Origin: a bacterium
Lineage (GTDB): Bacteria; Myxococcota_A; Bradymonadia; UBA7976; UBA1532
Direction of reading: 5' to 3'
Assembly: GCA_030426945.1 (NCBI GenBank)
Contig: JAUHXL010000008.1
Location: 1 to 41,804 of the forward strand
Length of the DNA: 41,804 nucleotides
The notes under the pieces were generated by a model, which was not told where the DNA came from, did no database searches, and was given only the letters and a program-made list of their open reading frames with translations. Positions 11,823-24,024 of the stretch are shown here, piece after piece (the first letter of the stretch is position 1; each line of letters opens with the position of its first letter). Position numbers and translations under genes: made by a program.

Positions 11823-13319
11823 ATGCGCACCCGTCACGCACTCCGCCTCGCGGCCGCGGCGATGCTGGTCGCCGGCGCCGCCGACGCCCGAACGCTGTTG
11901 CTCAACGACAGCTTCGCCGAGGGCGACGAGATCGCCTTCTATCCCCGCATGCAAGGCGGCGAGCACTTCACCGTGGTGCTCGACGTGCCCGACGACCACC
12001 CGCAGTACCAGATCTGCCGCCTGCTGATGTTCTTTGGCCCGGCGGGGGACAACGTGGTGACGGTGCGCATCGGCGAGGCCGACGCGGCGGGCGACGAGGC
12101 CGAGCTCATCTGGCAGTCCGATCTGGACGCCTTCCAGGTGTTCGGCAGCCGCAACCAGCTCGCCGCCATCGACCTGCGGGCCTACGGCGTCGTGGCGGAC
12201 GCGCGGCGCATCCGCGTGCTGGTGCGCCACGTCGAGGGCGCCGATGGACCGCCCACCATCGCCGCGGACACCGACGGCATCCAGCCGCAGCGCAACGGGA
12301 TCACGGTCTTCCAGCGCAACGGCACCTGGTTCCGGGGCTTCACCGAGACGCTCGAGCCGGAGGGCCTGCATCCGCGCCCGCCCGGCGACTGGATTCTGCG
12401 GGCCGACATCGTCCGGCCGGGTGAGATGTGCCCGGGCGTGGCCGATCCGCCGCCGGACGTGGGCCCCTTCGACGCCGGCCCGTTGCCCCCCGACCGGGGC
12501 GTGCCCGACGCCGGCCCGCCACCGGTGGACGCGGCCCCGCCGCCCCTCGACGCCGCACCGGTCATGGACGCCGCGCTCCGCGTCGACGCCGCGCCGCCGC
12601 CCCCCGACGCCGCGCCGCGGGTCGACGCGGCGCCCCCGGCGCCGGACGCGCGCCCCGCCGTCGACCAGGGCTTCGGCCCCCTCGAGGTGCGCTCCATCCA
12701 CCCCGACCGCGGCCCGCCCGGCGCCAACGTCGAGGTCGTCATCAACGGGCGCGGGTTCCCGGTCGGCGGCCTCGAGCGCGTCCGCCTGGGCTCGACCCGG
12801 CTGCTCGAGGCGGAGGCGCTCTCCGACAGCACCATCGTCGCCATCGTGCCGGCGGGCATCGCGCCGGGCCCGCACGATCTGACCGTGGAGCGCACCGACG
12901 GCCAGACCGCGATCCTGCCCGCGGCCTACACGGTGATCGGCCCGGGCGCCCTCGCGCTGGACGCGGTGACGCCGGACACGGTCGCCGAGGGCAGCTCGAC
13001 GCGCCTCGCCCTCACCGGGCAGGGCTTCGTCGAGGGCGTCGCGTTCACCATCGGCGGCGCGCCCGTGGTCGACGTCGTGATCGAGAGCCCCACCCTGGCG
13101 CGCGGGACCTTCGCCACCACGCTGACGGCGGGCAGCTACGACGTCGTCGCGTCGCTGGGCGATCAGTCGTCGCGGCTGGTGGCCGCCTTCAGCGTGCGCC
13201 GGCCCAGCAGCAAGAGCAGCGATGGCTGCCGCGCCGCGCCCGGTTCGGGCGGGGGCCGCTGGCCTCTGTGGCTGGGCGTGTGGGCGTGCGCGCTGTGCGT
13301 GCGTCGGCGGCGGCGCTGA
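11823..13319 (+). CDS. Secreted IPT/TIG-domain protein with MYXO-CTERM-like C-terminal sorting tail
   Basis: 498 aa; signal peptide; PVDAAPPPLDAAPVMDAA linker; LEVRSIHPDRGPPGANVEVVINGRGFPVGG (IPT/TIG-like); C-terminus SSDGCRAAPGSGGGRWPLWLGVWACALCVRRRRR (Cys, TM, Arg cluster). Confidence 0.75.
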   Translation: MRTRHALRLAAAAMLVAGAADARTLLLNDSFAEGDEIAFYPRMQGGEHFTVVLDVPDDHPQYQICRLLMFFGPAGDNVVTVRIGEADAAGDEAELIWQSDLDAFQVFGSRNQLAAIDLRAYGVVADARRIRVLVRHVEGADGPPTIAADTDGIQPQRNGITVFQRNGTWFRGFTETLEPEGLHPRPPGDWILRADIVRPGEMCPGVADPPPDVGPFDAGPLPPDRGVPDAGPPPVDAAPPPLDAAPVMDAALRVDAAPPPPDAAPRVDAAPPAPDARPAVDQGFGPLEVRSIHPDRGPPGANVEVVINGRGFPVGGLERVRLGSTRLLEAEALSDSTIVAIVPAGIAPGPHDLTVERTDGQTAILPAAYTVIGPGALALDAVTPDTVAEGSSTRLALTGQGFVEGVAFTIGGAPVVDVVIESPTLARGTFATTLTAGSYDVVASLGDQSSRLVAAFSVRRPSSKSSDGCRAAPGSGGGRWPLWLGVWACALCVRRRRR

Positions 13320-15292
13320 GCGCGCGGGGCGCCGCGCTGGCGCTGGCGCTCGCGCTGGCGCTGGGCTGCGACGGCGCGCCGACCCGGCAGGCCCCCCCGG
13401 ATGTCGGGCCCCGACCCGACGCCGGCGCCGCGGACGCGTCGCCGCCGGACGCCGCCCTCGCCCGCCTGCTGCACGTCGCGCCCGGCGCCTCGCCCGACGC
13501 CGCCGACGGCCGGCGCGATCACCCCTTCCCGACCCTGCAGGCGGCCTACGAGGCGGCCCGCCCCGGCGACACGGTGCTGCTGCTGCCGGGCGATCATGGC
13601 CCGGCCATCGCGCCCCCCGACGGCGTCGCGCTGTGGGGCAGCGGGGCCATCAACACCACCCTGCAGGGCCCCCTGGTGCTGCGCCGCGCCGGGGCCGACG
13701 TGCGGTCGCTGACCGTGCTGGGCGGCGAGCCGGCGGTGACCGTCCGCGCGTCGGCGTCGCTCGGCGCGGTCGACGTGCGGGCGGGCGTCGGCGAAGGCCT
13801 GCGCGTCGAGGGGGACGCGGTGCTCGAGGACGTGCGCGTGGTCGATACGCGCGCGCCCGACGGCGCCGAGCCGCCGGCCTTCGGACCGGAGGGGCCGTCG
13901 GCGGGGGCCGCGGTGCAGGTGGCGTCCGGTGGGCGGCTCACCTGGCGGGGGGGCGGCGTGGCGGGGGCGTGGTGGATGGGCGTCCGCTCGGCCGGGGGCG
14001 CCCTCACGCTGGACGACGTCGCGGTGACCGATCCGGGCGGGCCTGGCGTGTTCGTCGAAGGAGGCACGTTGGTCGCCCGTGCGCTGGTGGTCGAGCGCGC
14101 GGTGGGGGCGGGCGTGCGCCTGCTCGACGCCGAAGGCGATCTCACCGACCTGCGGATCGTCGACGTCGCCTACGCGAGCGATCAGGGCACGGGCACCGGC
14201 GTGGGCTTCGTCGGGGGCGCCGGCCGGGTGACGCGGCTCACCGTGGTCGGGGGCGAGCGCGGCCTGCGGGTGGCCGGCGGCGCGGTCGTCGAGGGCACCG
14301 GCGTCGACGTGCGGGATGGCACGGGCTCGGGCGTCGGCGTCGCGGGCGCCGAGGCACGCCTGACCGACGTGCGGATCGAGCGCATGGCCAACGGCGGGCT
14401 GCAGGTGGGGCAAGGGGGCGCGTTGGCCGTCGAGCGGGTCGTGGTGATCGACGTTCGGCGCTACGGGCTGCTGGCCTCGCAGGCCAGCGTCGAGGTGACG
14501 GGGCTGCGGATCGAGGGCTCCGCCGCGCGGGGTGTGACGTTGCTGGGCGCGAACGCCCGGCTCGACGACGTCGAGATCGTCGACGCGGCCGACGTGGCGG
14601 TCCAGATCACGGATCCGCCCGCCGAGGGCGGGGTCCACGTCGGCGCGCTGACCGTGCGGGGCGCGCGCGGGGCCGGCGTGGCCGTCTTCGGCCGCGGCGG
14701 CGCGCCGGTGGAGATCGAGGACGCCGAGATCGAAGGCACGCGGCCCGGCGACGGCGATCTCGCCGACGGCGTGCAGCTGTTCGACGCCAAGGCCCACCTG
14801 CGGCGGGTGACGGTGCGCCGCAACGACGGGGCGGGGATCCTCGTCGAGCGAGGGGACGCCGTGCTCGAGGCGGTGGAGGCCGAAGCGAACGGGGGGCCGG
14901 GCCTCGTCGTGGTCGAGCCGACCGGCCCCGTCCTGTCGACCGGCCTCGTGGCGCGGGGCAACGGCGGCCAGAACGTGCTCGTGCTCGGCGGCCTCGTGGA
15001 GCTCCAGGGCGGCGCGCTCGCCGAGGCCCTGCCCGATCCGGCGGAGGGTGCGGGCGACGGCCTCGTGGCGGCGCAGTCCGCGACGGTGGTGCTGCGCGGG
15101 GTCACCGTGCGCGGCAACGGACGCCACGGCGCGGCGGCGCTCGCCCGCAGCGCGCTGCGCATCGAGGGCAACCACTTCGAGCGCAACCACGGGTTCGGCG
15201 TGCAGGTGGGCTGCGACGGATCGTCGCTGGCCGACGAGGGCGGCAACACCTACGCGGGCAACGCCGACGGCGAGCGGGGGGGCTGCCCGTGA
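13295..15292 (+). CDS. Lipoprotein with right-handed parallel beta-helix repeats (PbH1-like)
   Basis: GTG at 13295 (or 13286): VRASAAALSARGAALALALALALGC lipobox; 'VAPGASPDAADGRRDHPFPTLQAAYEAARPGDTVLLLPG' plus many short V-x-G-x-x-G-V repeats. Start lies inside the preceding gene. Confidence 0.8.
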   Translation: MRASAAALSARGAALALALALALGCDGAPTRQAPPDVGPRPDAGAADASPPDAALARLLHVAPGASPDAADGRRDHPFPTLQAAYEAARPGDTVLLLPGDHGPAIAPPDGVALWGSGAINTTLQGPLVLRRAGADVRSLTVLGGEPAVTVRASASLGAVDVRAGVGEGLRVEGDAVLEDVRVVDTRAPDGAEPPAFGPEGPSAGAAVQVASGGRLTWRGGGVAGAWWMGVRSAGGALTLDDVAVTDPGGPGVFVEGGTLVARALVVERAVGAGVRLLDAEGDLTDLRIVDVAYASDQGTGTGVGFVGGAGRVTRLTVVGGERGLRVAGGAVVEGTGVDVRDGTGSGVGVAGAEARLTDVRIERMANGGLQVGQGGALAVERVVVIDVRRYGLLASQASVEVTGLRIEGSAARGVTLLGANARLDDVEIVDAADVAVQITDPPAEGGVHVGALTVRGARGAGVAVFGRGGAPVEIEDAEIEGTRPGDGDLADGVQLFDAKAHLRRVTVRRNDGAGILVERGDAVLEAVEAEANGGPGLVVVEPTGPVLSTGLVARGNGGQNVLVLGGLVELQGGALAEALPDPAEGAGDGLVAAQSATVVLRGVTVRGNGRHGAAALARSALRIEGNHFERNHGFGVQVGCDGSSLADEGGNTYAGNADGERGGCP

Positions 15293-15305
15293 GGGGGCCT
15301 GCCGA

Positions 15306-15363
15306 CGGATTCGCACGATAACGGCGCACGGATCGATGCGGGCGCCGTTATCGTGCGAATCCG
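15306..15363. terminator. Perfect 22-bp inverted repeat (14-nt loop) between convergent genes; probable bidirectional terminator
   Basis: Left arm cggattcgcacgataacggcgc (15306-15327), loop acggatcgatgcgg, right arm gcgccgttatcgtgcgaatccg (15342-15363). No clear U-tract. Confidence 0.7.
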
Positions 15364-15373
15364 CCCGGGCGCG

Positions 15374-15985
15374 TCAGCCCCGCCCCCCCGGCTCGCCGAT
15401 GTCGCGCACGAGTCGGCGCAGCCCCGCGTCGGGGAAGCCGCTGAGCAGCAGGCCGCCGTCCTCGCCGACGTGCAGCTCGGCCACCCCCGCGCCGGCGGGC
15501 TGCCCCGGGGGCAGCGCCCGGCCCAGCACCCACAGCCGTTGATTGCGCGACGCCCGCCAGGGGCGCGCCCCTGGCCGCCGGACCTCGTAGGGGCCGTCGA
15601 CCAGCGCGTCGAGCGCCGCGAGGAGCGCGCCCGCCCCCGCCGGGGCCGTCGGGCCGCGCAGCGCCTCGAGCCGATAGCCCGTGAAGGCCATCAGGTGCAG
15701 CGCCGGGTGGCGGGAGCGCAGGGCGGCGGCGACCTCGGCCAGGGCCGCCGCCTGCTGGAAGGGCTCGCCCCCCGAGAACGTGACGCCGACGTGCTGGGGG
15801 CCGAGGGCCGCCGACAGGCGCTCGGTCGCCGCGGTGAGCGACCACCCCTCGGCGGCGGCCGCGTGGGTCGAAGGGTTGAAGCAGCCGGGACAGGCCAGAT
15901 CGCAGCCCTGCACCCAGAGCACCGCCCGCAGGCCGGGGCCGTTCACGCGCGAGCCCGCCACGAACCCCGCCACCCCCAGCCTCAT
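15374..15985 (-). CDS. Radical SAM 4Fe-4S protein, NrdG-like activase
   Basis: 203 aa; RAVLWVQGCDLACPGCFNPSTH (CX3CX2C), VTFSGGEPFQQAAAL, HLMAFTGYRLE. No nrdD in the window. Confidence 0.85.
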   Translation of the reverse strand: MRLGVAGFVAGSRVNGPGLRAVLWVQGCDLACPGCFNPSTHAAAAEGWSLTAATERLSAALGPQHVGVTFSGGEPFQQAAALAEVAAALRSRHPALHLMAFTGYRLEALRGPTAPAGAGALLAALDALVDGPYEVRRPGARPWRASRNQRLWVLGRALPPGQPAGAGVAELHVGEDGGLLLSGFPDAGLRRLVRDIGEPGGRG

Positions 15986-16104
15986 CGCCTCACCTCGAGA
16001 TCCCGTCGCCGGGAAAAATGAAAAAAGTGGGCGGGTCGGCGCAACAACCGCCCGCGCTGTCCGATAGAGGCCCGCCGCGCTGGGGCGGTGAGGCGGAGGC
16101 AGAC

Positions 16105-17007
<903 letters not shown>

Positions 17008-17033
17008 TGACGCCGCCCTCCACCGCCGCGGCC

Positions 17034-19838
17034 TCAGGGCCGGATCTCGCGCAGGAAGACGGCGGCCGCCGCGTGATCGCCCCGGCCCGGCTTCGGTACG
17101 CCGTCACCATCGGCGTCCTCGCCCTCGCCCAGCTCGCCGGTCAGCCAGGTCTCGGCGGCGCGCAGGCCGTCGCGGATCCAGCGGTCGTGGAAGCGCGCGC
17201 GGCGCGCGCCGATGAGGGGCGCGATGCCCGCCGCCTCGGCGGCGCCCAGGGCGTCGACCACCCGGGCCGCCAGCGCGGGCCCGTAGACGTAGACCGGATC
17301 ACCCAGCGTCGTCTGCCAGGCGCCGACCGCGTCGTCCCACCAGATCGCCTCCAGCCGCGCCCAGAGGATCTCGGCGGCCTGCCGCGCGGGGTTGTTGCCG
17401 GCCTGGGCCTCGAGCGCCAGGGCCTCGAGGGCCGCGAGCTGCGTCGACAGCAGCGGCATCGCGAGGTCCGCGGGCTCGCCCAGCGCGCCGCCGGGCAGGA
17501 AGTCGCCGTCCGGGCCGCGCAGCTGCTCGGTCAGGTAGACCGTCGCGAGGGGCAGCAGGGCGTCGGCGTCCAGGTTCGTCGGGCCGTCCATCGCCGCGCG
17601 GCGCAAGGCGACCATCGCGTCGGCGTGGGCCGCGGTGTCGACGCGGGCGGCGCGGCCCGAGCGCGGCGACCACGAGGCGGCGAAGGCGCCCGCGTCGGCG
17701 TCCCACGCGCGGTCGGCCAGCGCCGCCGCGGTGGCGCGGAGGACGCGCTCGGCCAGCAGCGGGCCGGAAGGCCAGGCGTCGCTGCCGGCGAGCGGGCCCT
17801 CGGTGAACAGGGCCCGCCGGGTCTGGCTCAACCGGAACAGCTCGACCGCCGCGCGCAGCAGCCAGGCCTGCGGGCCGGTCTCGAAGAGGGCGCTGTCGAG
17901 GCGCAGCTGGTCGACGCGGCGGGGCAGCCCCATGGGATCCGGCCCCTCGACGACCGCGACGCGCGCCGCGACGTAGCCGCCTTCGGTCAAGGCCCCCAGC
18001 GCCTCGGTGGTCGGATCCACCGCCAGAGCCTCCACCGCGTAGGACAAGGCCGCCGCAGCCAGATCGAGGGCGAGCAGCGCCAGCGCGCCCTCGCGCCCGC
18101 TCGGACCCGGCGCGGTGGCGAGGGCGTCGCCCGGCGCGCCGTCGGCGAGCCAGGCCTCGATCTGCTGCACCTGCGCCGCCGGCGCCGGATCGACGGGGTG
18201 CTCGGTCAGGCCCGCCAGCAGGCCCGCCAGGGGGCCGGGCGCCAGCAGCCCGGCCCGCTGCAGATCAGCGCGGGTGCCCAGCTCGGGCCGGACCCCGCCG
18301 TCGCGGTGGCAGCCGCCGCAGCGCAGCGCGAGCACCGGCGCGACGGCGGTGGACCACTGATCGTCGCCGGTGGGGTGCTGCACCAGCGTGCCGGTGCGCG
18401 CGCGGGCGGCCAGCGCGCGCAGCCCGCCCGCGAGCGTGTCCGGGGTGGTCACCCGGTCGACGGCGCGCGCGCCCTGCCAGCGGATCCGCCCGTAGTCGTC
18501 GTCCCAGGCCGGACGGCCGTCGGCGGTGTCGTCGCCCAGGGGCGCCGCCAGCAGGCTGCTTCGGGCCGCCAGGTAGAACAGGGCGGTCGGGTAGAAGCGC
18601 GCCGGCAGGCCGCCCGCGGCGCGCTCCGTCAGCGCGGCCACGCGGGCGTCCCAGGCGTCGTCGACGGCGCTGCCGTCCCCGTCGAGATCGCCCGGACCCG
18701 CGCCCGCGGCGGCGTCGGCCACGGGCCCGGGCGCGTGGAGGGCGTGGGGCCCCCCGCCCGCCTGCAGGGTGTAGCCGTCGATGGTCGTGCGCCCCGCCGA
18801 CCACGCCGCCCAGTCGTCGCCCAGGGTCGAGGCCTCCGGGCGCCCGGCGAGGACCCCCGCCCCGTCCATCAACGCGCCCGCCAGCCACAGGCCGCCGGCC
18901 ACCGGGAACAGGGTCGCGTCGGCGCCGACCTGCGGCGCGCGGGCGGTGCGCGGGCCCACTCGGTAGGTCTCGGTCCGGACCGCCTCGAGGTTGCCGCCGG
19001 CGTCCACCGCCCGGAAGCGCAGCGTGGTGTCGCCGTCGAGGAGGATCGGGTCGACGTACAGCGGGGACGCCTCCGTCGGCGTGCCGCCGTCGGTCGTGTA
19101 GTGCAGCCGCGCCGCGGCGTCGTCGACCAGCAGGCGGACCGTCACGGGGCCGAGGTAGCGCCCGCCGGTCGGCCAGGCCCGCGACACCGGGGCCAGGGTG
19201 TCGATGTCGTAGCGGGCGGCCACGGGCTCCGACAGGTTGCCGGCCGTGTCGCGGGCGACGAAGCGCAGCAGCGTCGACGATAGCACCTCGAAGTCCACCG
19301 GCAGGGCGCGCTCCTCGGTGCCCGGGTTGCCCGGCAAGGGCGAGCTGCCGTCGACGGTGTAGAACAGCGTCGCGGGCTCGTCGGCGGTCACCTCGACCGT
19401 CACCGGACCTTCGAACGCGCCCGGCGGCGGCGAGACCGTCAGGGTGGGCCCCTGCCGGTCGAAGCGGATCTCTGCGTGATGAGGCGCCTCGACGTTGCCG
19501 GCGAGGTCGATCGTGAACCAGCGGAGGGTGGTGTCCTGCGTCAACGTCAGCGTGGCGTTGAGACCGCCGGTGGTGGTGTTGGGGGCGCCCCGCGCCGGCT
19601 CCGAGCCGTCGGTGGAGTAGTAGAAGGTCACCGGCTCGTCGGCTTCGAAGCGCACCCGCAGCTGCGAGACGCTGGTCACCAACGGAGTGGGGCCGAGGAC
19701 GGCGTCGCCCCCCGCCGAGAAGAGGGCGCGCGCGAGGCTCGCGGGCGGCGTCGTATCGGCCGGGGGCGGGACCGTCTCGCCGTCGCAGCCCGCGAAGGCG
19801 AAGAGGACGGCCAGGGCGAAGCTGCTCGGTCGACGCAC
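17034..19838 (-). CDS. Large lipoprotein with chitobiase-C-terminal-like (CHB_HEX_C) repeats, one c-type heme motif and an alpha-helical C-terminal region
   Basis: GTG 19838 with GGAGG upstream; [18 protein letters not shown] lipobox; repeats [33 protein letters not shown]; heme motif [14 protein letters not shown]; 934 aa. Confidence 0.75.
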   Translation of the reverse strand: MRRPSSFALAVLFAFAGCDGETVPPPADTTPPASLARALFSAGGDAVLGPTPLVTSVSQLRVRFEADEPVTFYYSTDGSEPARGAPNTTTGGLNATLTLTQDTTLRWFTIDLAGNVEAPHHAEIRFDRQGPTLTVSPPPGAFEGPVTVEVTADEPATLFYTVDGSSPLPGNPGTEERALPVDFEVLSSTLLRFVARDTAGNLSEPVAARYDIDTLAPVSRAWPTGGRYLGPVTVRLLVDDAAARLHYTTDGGTPTEASPLYVDPILLDGDTTLRFRAVDAGGNLEAVRTETYRVGPRTARAPQVGADATLFPVAGGLWLAGALMDGAGVLAGRPEASTLGDDWAAWSAGRTTIDGYTLQAGGGPHALHAPGPVADAAAGAGPGDLDGDGSAVDDAWDARVAALTERAAGGLPARFYPTALFYLAARSSLLAAPLGDDTADGRPAWDDDYGRIRWQGARAVDRVTTPDTLAGGLRALAARARTGTLVQHPTGDDQWSTAVAPVLALRCGGCHRDGGVRPELGTRADLQRAGLLAPGPLAGLLAGLTEHPVDPAPAAQVQQIEAWLADGAPGDALATAPGPSGREGALALLALDLAAAALSYAVEALAVDPTTEALGALTEGGYVAARVAVVEGPDPMGLPRRVDQLRLDSALFETGPQAWLLRAAVELFRLSQTRRALFTEGPLAGSDAWPSGPLLAERVLRATAAALADRAWDADAGAFAASWSPRSGRAARVDTAAHADAMVALRRAAMDGPTNLDADALLPLATVYLTEQLRGPDGDFLPGGALGEPADLAMPLLSTQLAALEALALEAQAGNNPARQAAEILWARLEAIWWDDAVGAWQTTLGDPVYVYGPALAARVVDALGAAEAAGIAPLIGARRARFHDRWIRDGLRAAETWLTGELGEGEDADGDGVPKPGRGDHAAAAVFLREIRP

Positions 19839-19980
19839 GATAACCTCCGCTGTACCGGCCCGCGGGCTACCGTAGAGCCGCCCCCCGCGGGCGTCAAATA
19901 CGCAACATCCCGCCGTCGCTGCGGGGTTCTCCGCGCGTCGGCCTTGTCTCGAAGCCGCGCTGTGTGCAGAGTGCCGCGCC

Positions 19981-21798
<1,818 letters not shown>

Positions 21799-21814
21799 GG
21801 GCGGGGCTGGCCTC

Positions 21815-21846
21815 GTTCGGGGCGTGCGCCGCGCAGCGCCCCGAAC
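21815..21846. terminator. Stem-loop between convergent typA and cNMP-domain gene
   Basis: gttcggggcg (21815-21824) / cgccccgaac (21837-21846), perfect 10-bp stem, 12-nt loop. Confidence 0.55.
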
Positions 21847-21874
21847 GCGCAGCAGGCTGCTCGCCGCGCCCCGC

Positions 21875-23497
21875 TCAGCCGCCCAGCACCATCCGCCGCT
21901 GGCGCGCGGTCTCGACGAAGGCGTCGCGCACGGCCGGAAACGCCAGCGCGGGGGCGAGGGCGTCGGCGTCGAAGAAGTACACCTCGGCGTCGGTCACCGC
22001 CACCGCGCGGGCGCGGCCGGGCAGCGCGCCCGTCGCCGACAGCACCCCCACCGCCTCCCCCGCGCCGAGCCGCCCCACGCGCTCGGCGTCCACCCACACC
22101 TCGACCTGCCCGTCGGCCACCAGGAACAGCCCCTCGGGCGCGACGCTCGGCTCGAGGAAGCGCTCGCCGGGCGCAAGCTGCTGGGGGCTCGAGGACGCGG
22201 CGAGGCGATCGCGGTGGGCCGGGGGCAAGGTGCGGAACAGCGGGCAGGTGGCCAGCAGCTGGGCCACCAGGCGATTCTCCGCCGCGGCGCGCAGCGCGCG
22301 GTCGAAGCCCGGGTAGCGGGTGCGTAGCCGGGTCAGCTCGTCCACGGGCAGCAGGGCGGTCTCGGTGGGCCCCATCGCCCGCGTCGACTCGCGCCAGGCC
22401 CCCCCGCGGACCAGCTCGACGATGCCCACCAGATCGCCGGGGCCGCAGGCCGTGAGCGGCTCCCGACCCCCCTCGGTGCGGCGCTCCCGGCGCACGCGGC
22501 CGCGCAGGACCAGCCGCGGCCCCTCGAAGAAGCTGCCCGCCGGCACCACGACATCGCCGGTGGCGTGGTGGCTGGGGGTCAACGAGGCCAGGAGCGCGAT
22601 GGCGACCCGCCGAGGCAGCGCCGCCAGCAGGGGTGGAAGGGGCTCATCGTCCTCGCTCGGCTCCGGGCCGAGGGGCCGCGCGGGCAGCGTGCGCGCGTCC
22701 TCGTCGGGCAGATCCTCGACCCACTCGATGTCCGCGGTGGTGAGGTCGCGCGCCTCGTCGAGGGGGCGATCAGCGGTGGTGCGGGCGTCGAGGGGCGCGG
22801 CGGTGCGCGCGTCGTCCGGCCCGGAGAGCAGCTCGATGTCGAGCGCGTCGACGTCGGACACGGCCACCAGGCTCATCGCGTCGAACACCGGCTCCCCGGC
22901 GGGGGGCCAGGTGCCCTCGTCGGACACCTCCGTCGCCTGGAAGTCGTCGGGATCGTGCACCGCCAGCAGCGCCGAGGCGGGCACGATGGGCCCGTCGAAG
23001 AGATCCGGCGAGGACCCCGCCGCCGCTGAAGGCCCCCCGGAGCCGTCCCCCACCGACGCTCGGGAGCGCAGCCGCTCCGCGACGGCCGCGAGATCGACGT
23101 CGTCGAACCCCGGCCCCGGGGTCGGCTCGTCGAAGGGATCGGGCGCGGGGGTCGGCGAGGGCGTCAACGCCGCGCTGATCGGCTGCGCAGCCCGCGCGTC
23201 CCCGGTCCGCGGTTCCGCAGCCTGACTCAGCCGCTCCCGCAGCTTGCGCGCCGCCCTGAGGCGCGGATCGAGCCGCAGCGCGTGGTGCAGGTCGGTCGCC
23301 GCCGCCGCGACGTGGCCCTCGGCGGCGAGGCGCTCCGCCCGGTCGGTCAGCCAGCGCGCGGCGTCGCGCGGCTTGTCGAGCGCCAGGCTCAGCCGGGCGA
23401 GCTGCTCGAGGTGGCCCACGTGCCCGGGCTCGAGCGCGAGCAGGCGCTTGAAGTTGCGCAGCGACTGCCGCGCGGTGCGGCGTTCGTCGGCGTTCAT
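21875..23497 (-). CDS. TPR-containing protein with two tandem cyclic-nucleotide-binding-like domains
   Basis: ATG 23497, 540 aa; N-terminal TPR-like ([35 protein letters not shown]), acidic linker, two CNB folds ([53 protein letters not shown]). Confidence 0.75.
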   Translation of the reverse strand: MNADERRTARQSLRNFKRLLALEPGHVGHLEQLARLSLALDKPRDAARWLTDRAERLAAEGHVAAAATDLHHALRLDPRLRAARKLRERLSQAAEPRTGDARAAQPISAALTPSPTPAPDPFDEPTPGPGFDDVDLAAVAERLRSRASVGDGSGGPSAAAGSSPDLFDGPIVPASALLAVHDPDDFQATEVSDEGTWPPAGEPVFDAMSLVAVSDVDALDIELLSGPDDARTAAPLDARTTADRPLDEARDLTTADIEWVEDLPDEDARTLPARPLGPEPSEDDEPLPPLLAALPRRVAIALLASLTPSHHATGDVVVPAGSFFEGPRLVLRGRVRRERRTEGGREPLTACGPGDLVGIVELVRGGAWRESTRAMGPTETALLPVDELTRLRTRYPGFDRALRAAAENRLVAQLLATCPLFRTLPPAHRDRLAASSSPQQLAPGERFLEPSVAPEGLFLVADGQVEVWVDAERVGRLGAGEAVGVLSATGALPGRARAVAVTDAEVYFFDADALAPALAFPAVRDAFVETARQRRMVLGG

Positions 23498-23668
23498 GCC
23501 ACCTCCCCGACCCGCCCCATGGTTGGGCGTCCCATCATGCCGGGCGCGGGCGCCGCGTACCACCCCGGCGCGTCGTCCGCAGGACGCTTGGGGCCACGCT
23601 TTGCTTCCCGTCCTTGGCCCCCGGCGCCCGGTTCTGCTAGATCGTCTGCCGACCTTGGGGGCGACACC

Positions 23669-23971
23669 ATGCTCGAAGAGAAGAAGTTCCGGTGTTGGAG
23701 CTGCGGCCACGAGCTCGACATGGCCGTGAAGGTGCAGCGACGCGACAGCTGCCCGTCGTGCGACGCCGATCTGCACGTGTGCAAGAACTGTCGCTTCTGG
23801 GATCCCGGCTACCACAACGAGTGCCGCGAGAACATCGCGCACTTCATCCGTGACCGGGAGAAGGCCAACTTCTGCATGTCCTTCGAGTTCAAGTCGGAGA
23901 ACGACGTGGATCGCAACGCCGCCGACGACGCGCGCGCCCGCCTCGAGGCGATGTTCAAGAACCTGAAGTAG
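23669..23971 (+). CDS. Small zinc-ribbon-type conserved protein
   Basis: 100 aa; FRCWSCGHELDM...DSCPSCDADLHVCKNCRFWDPGYHNECRENIAHFIRDREKANFCMSFEF; several CXXC pairs. Confidence 0.8.
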   Translation: MLEEKKFRCWSCGHELDMAVKVQRRDSCPSCDADLHVCKNCRFWDPGYHNECRENIAHFIRDREKANFCMSFEFKSENDVDRNAADDARARLEAMFKNLK

Positions 23972-24024
23972 TCCCGGCCCGGCCGGCCCCCCCCGCCCGC
24001 CTCGCGGCGCGGCGCGGGGCCGCC

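Noticed and set aside
13163-15316. 717-aa minus-strand ORF and 699-aa plus-frame ORF over the beta-helix gene
   Set aside because: Shadow ORFs of the beta-helix lipoprotein; His/Arg/Gly-rich without motifs.
23590-23610. Possible sigma-54 promoter (GGGCCACGCTTTGCTT, GG-N10-GC) upstream of the zinc-ribbon gene
   Set aside because: Only the GG/GC dinucleotides fit; the -24 element deviates from TGGCAC, and such matches are expected by chance at this GC content.
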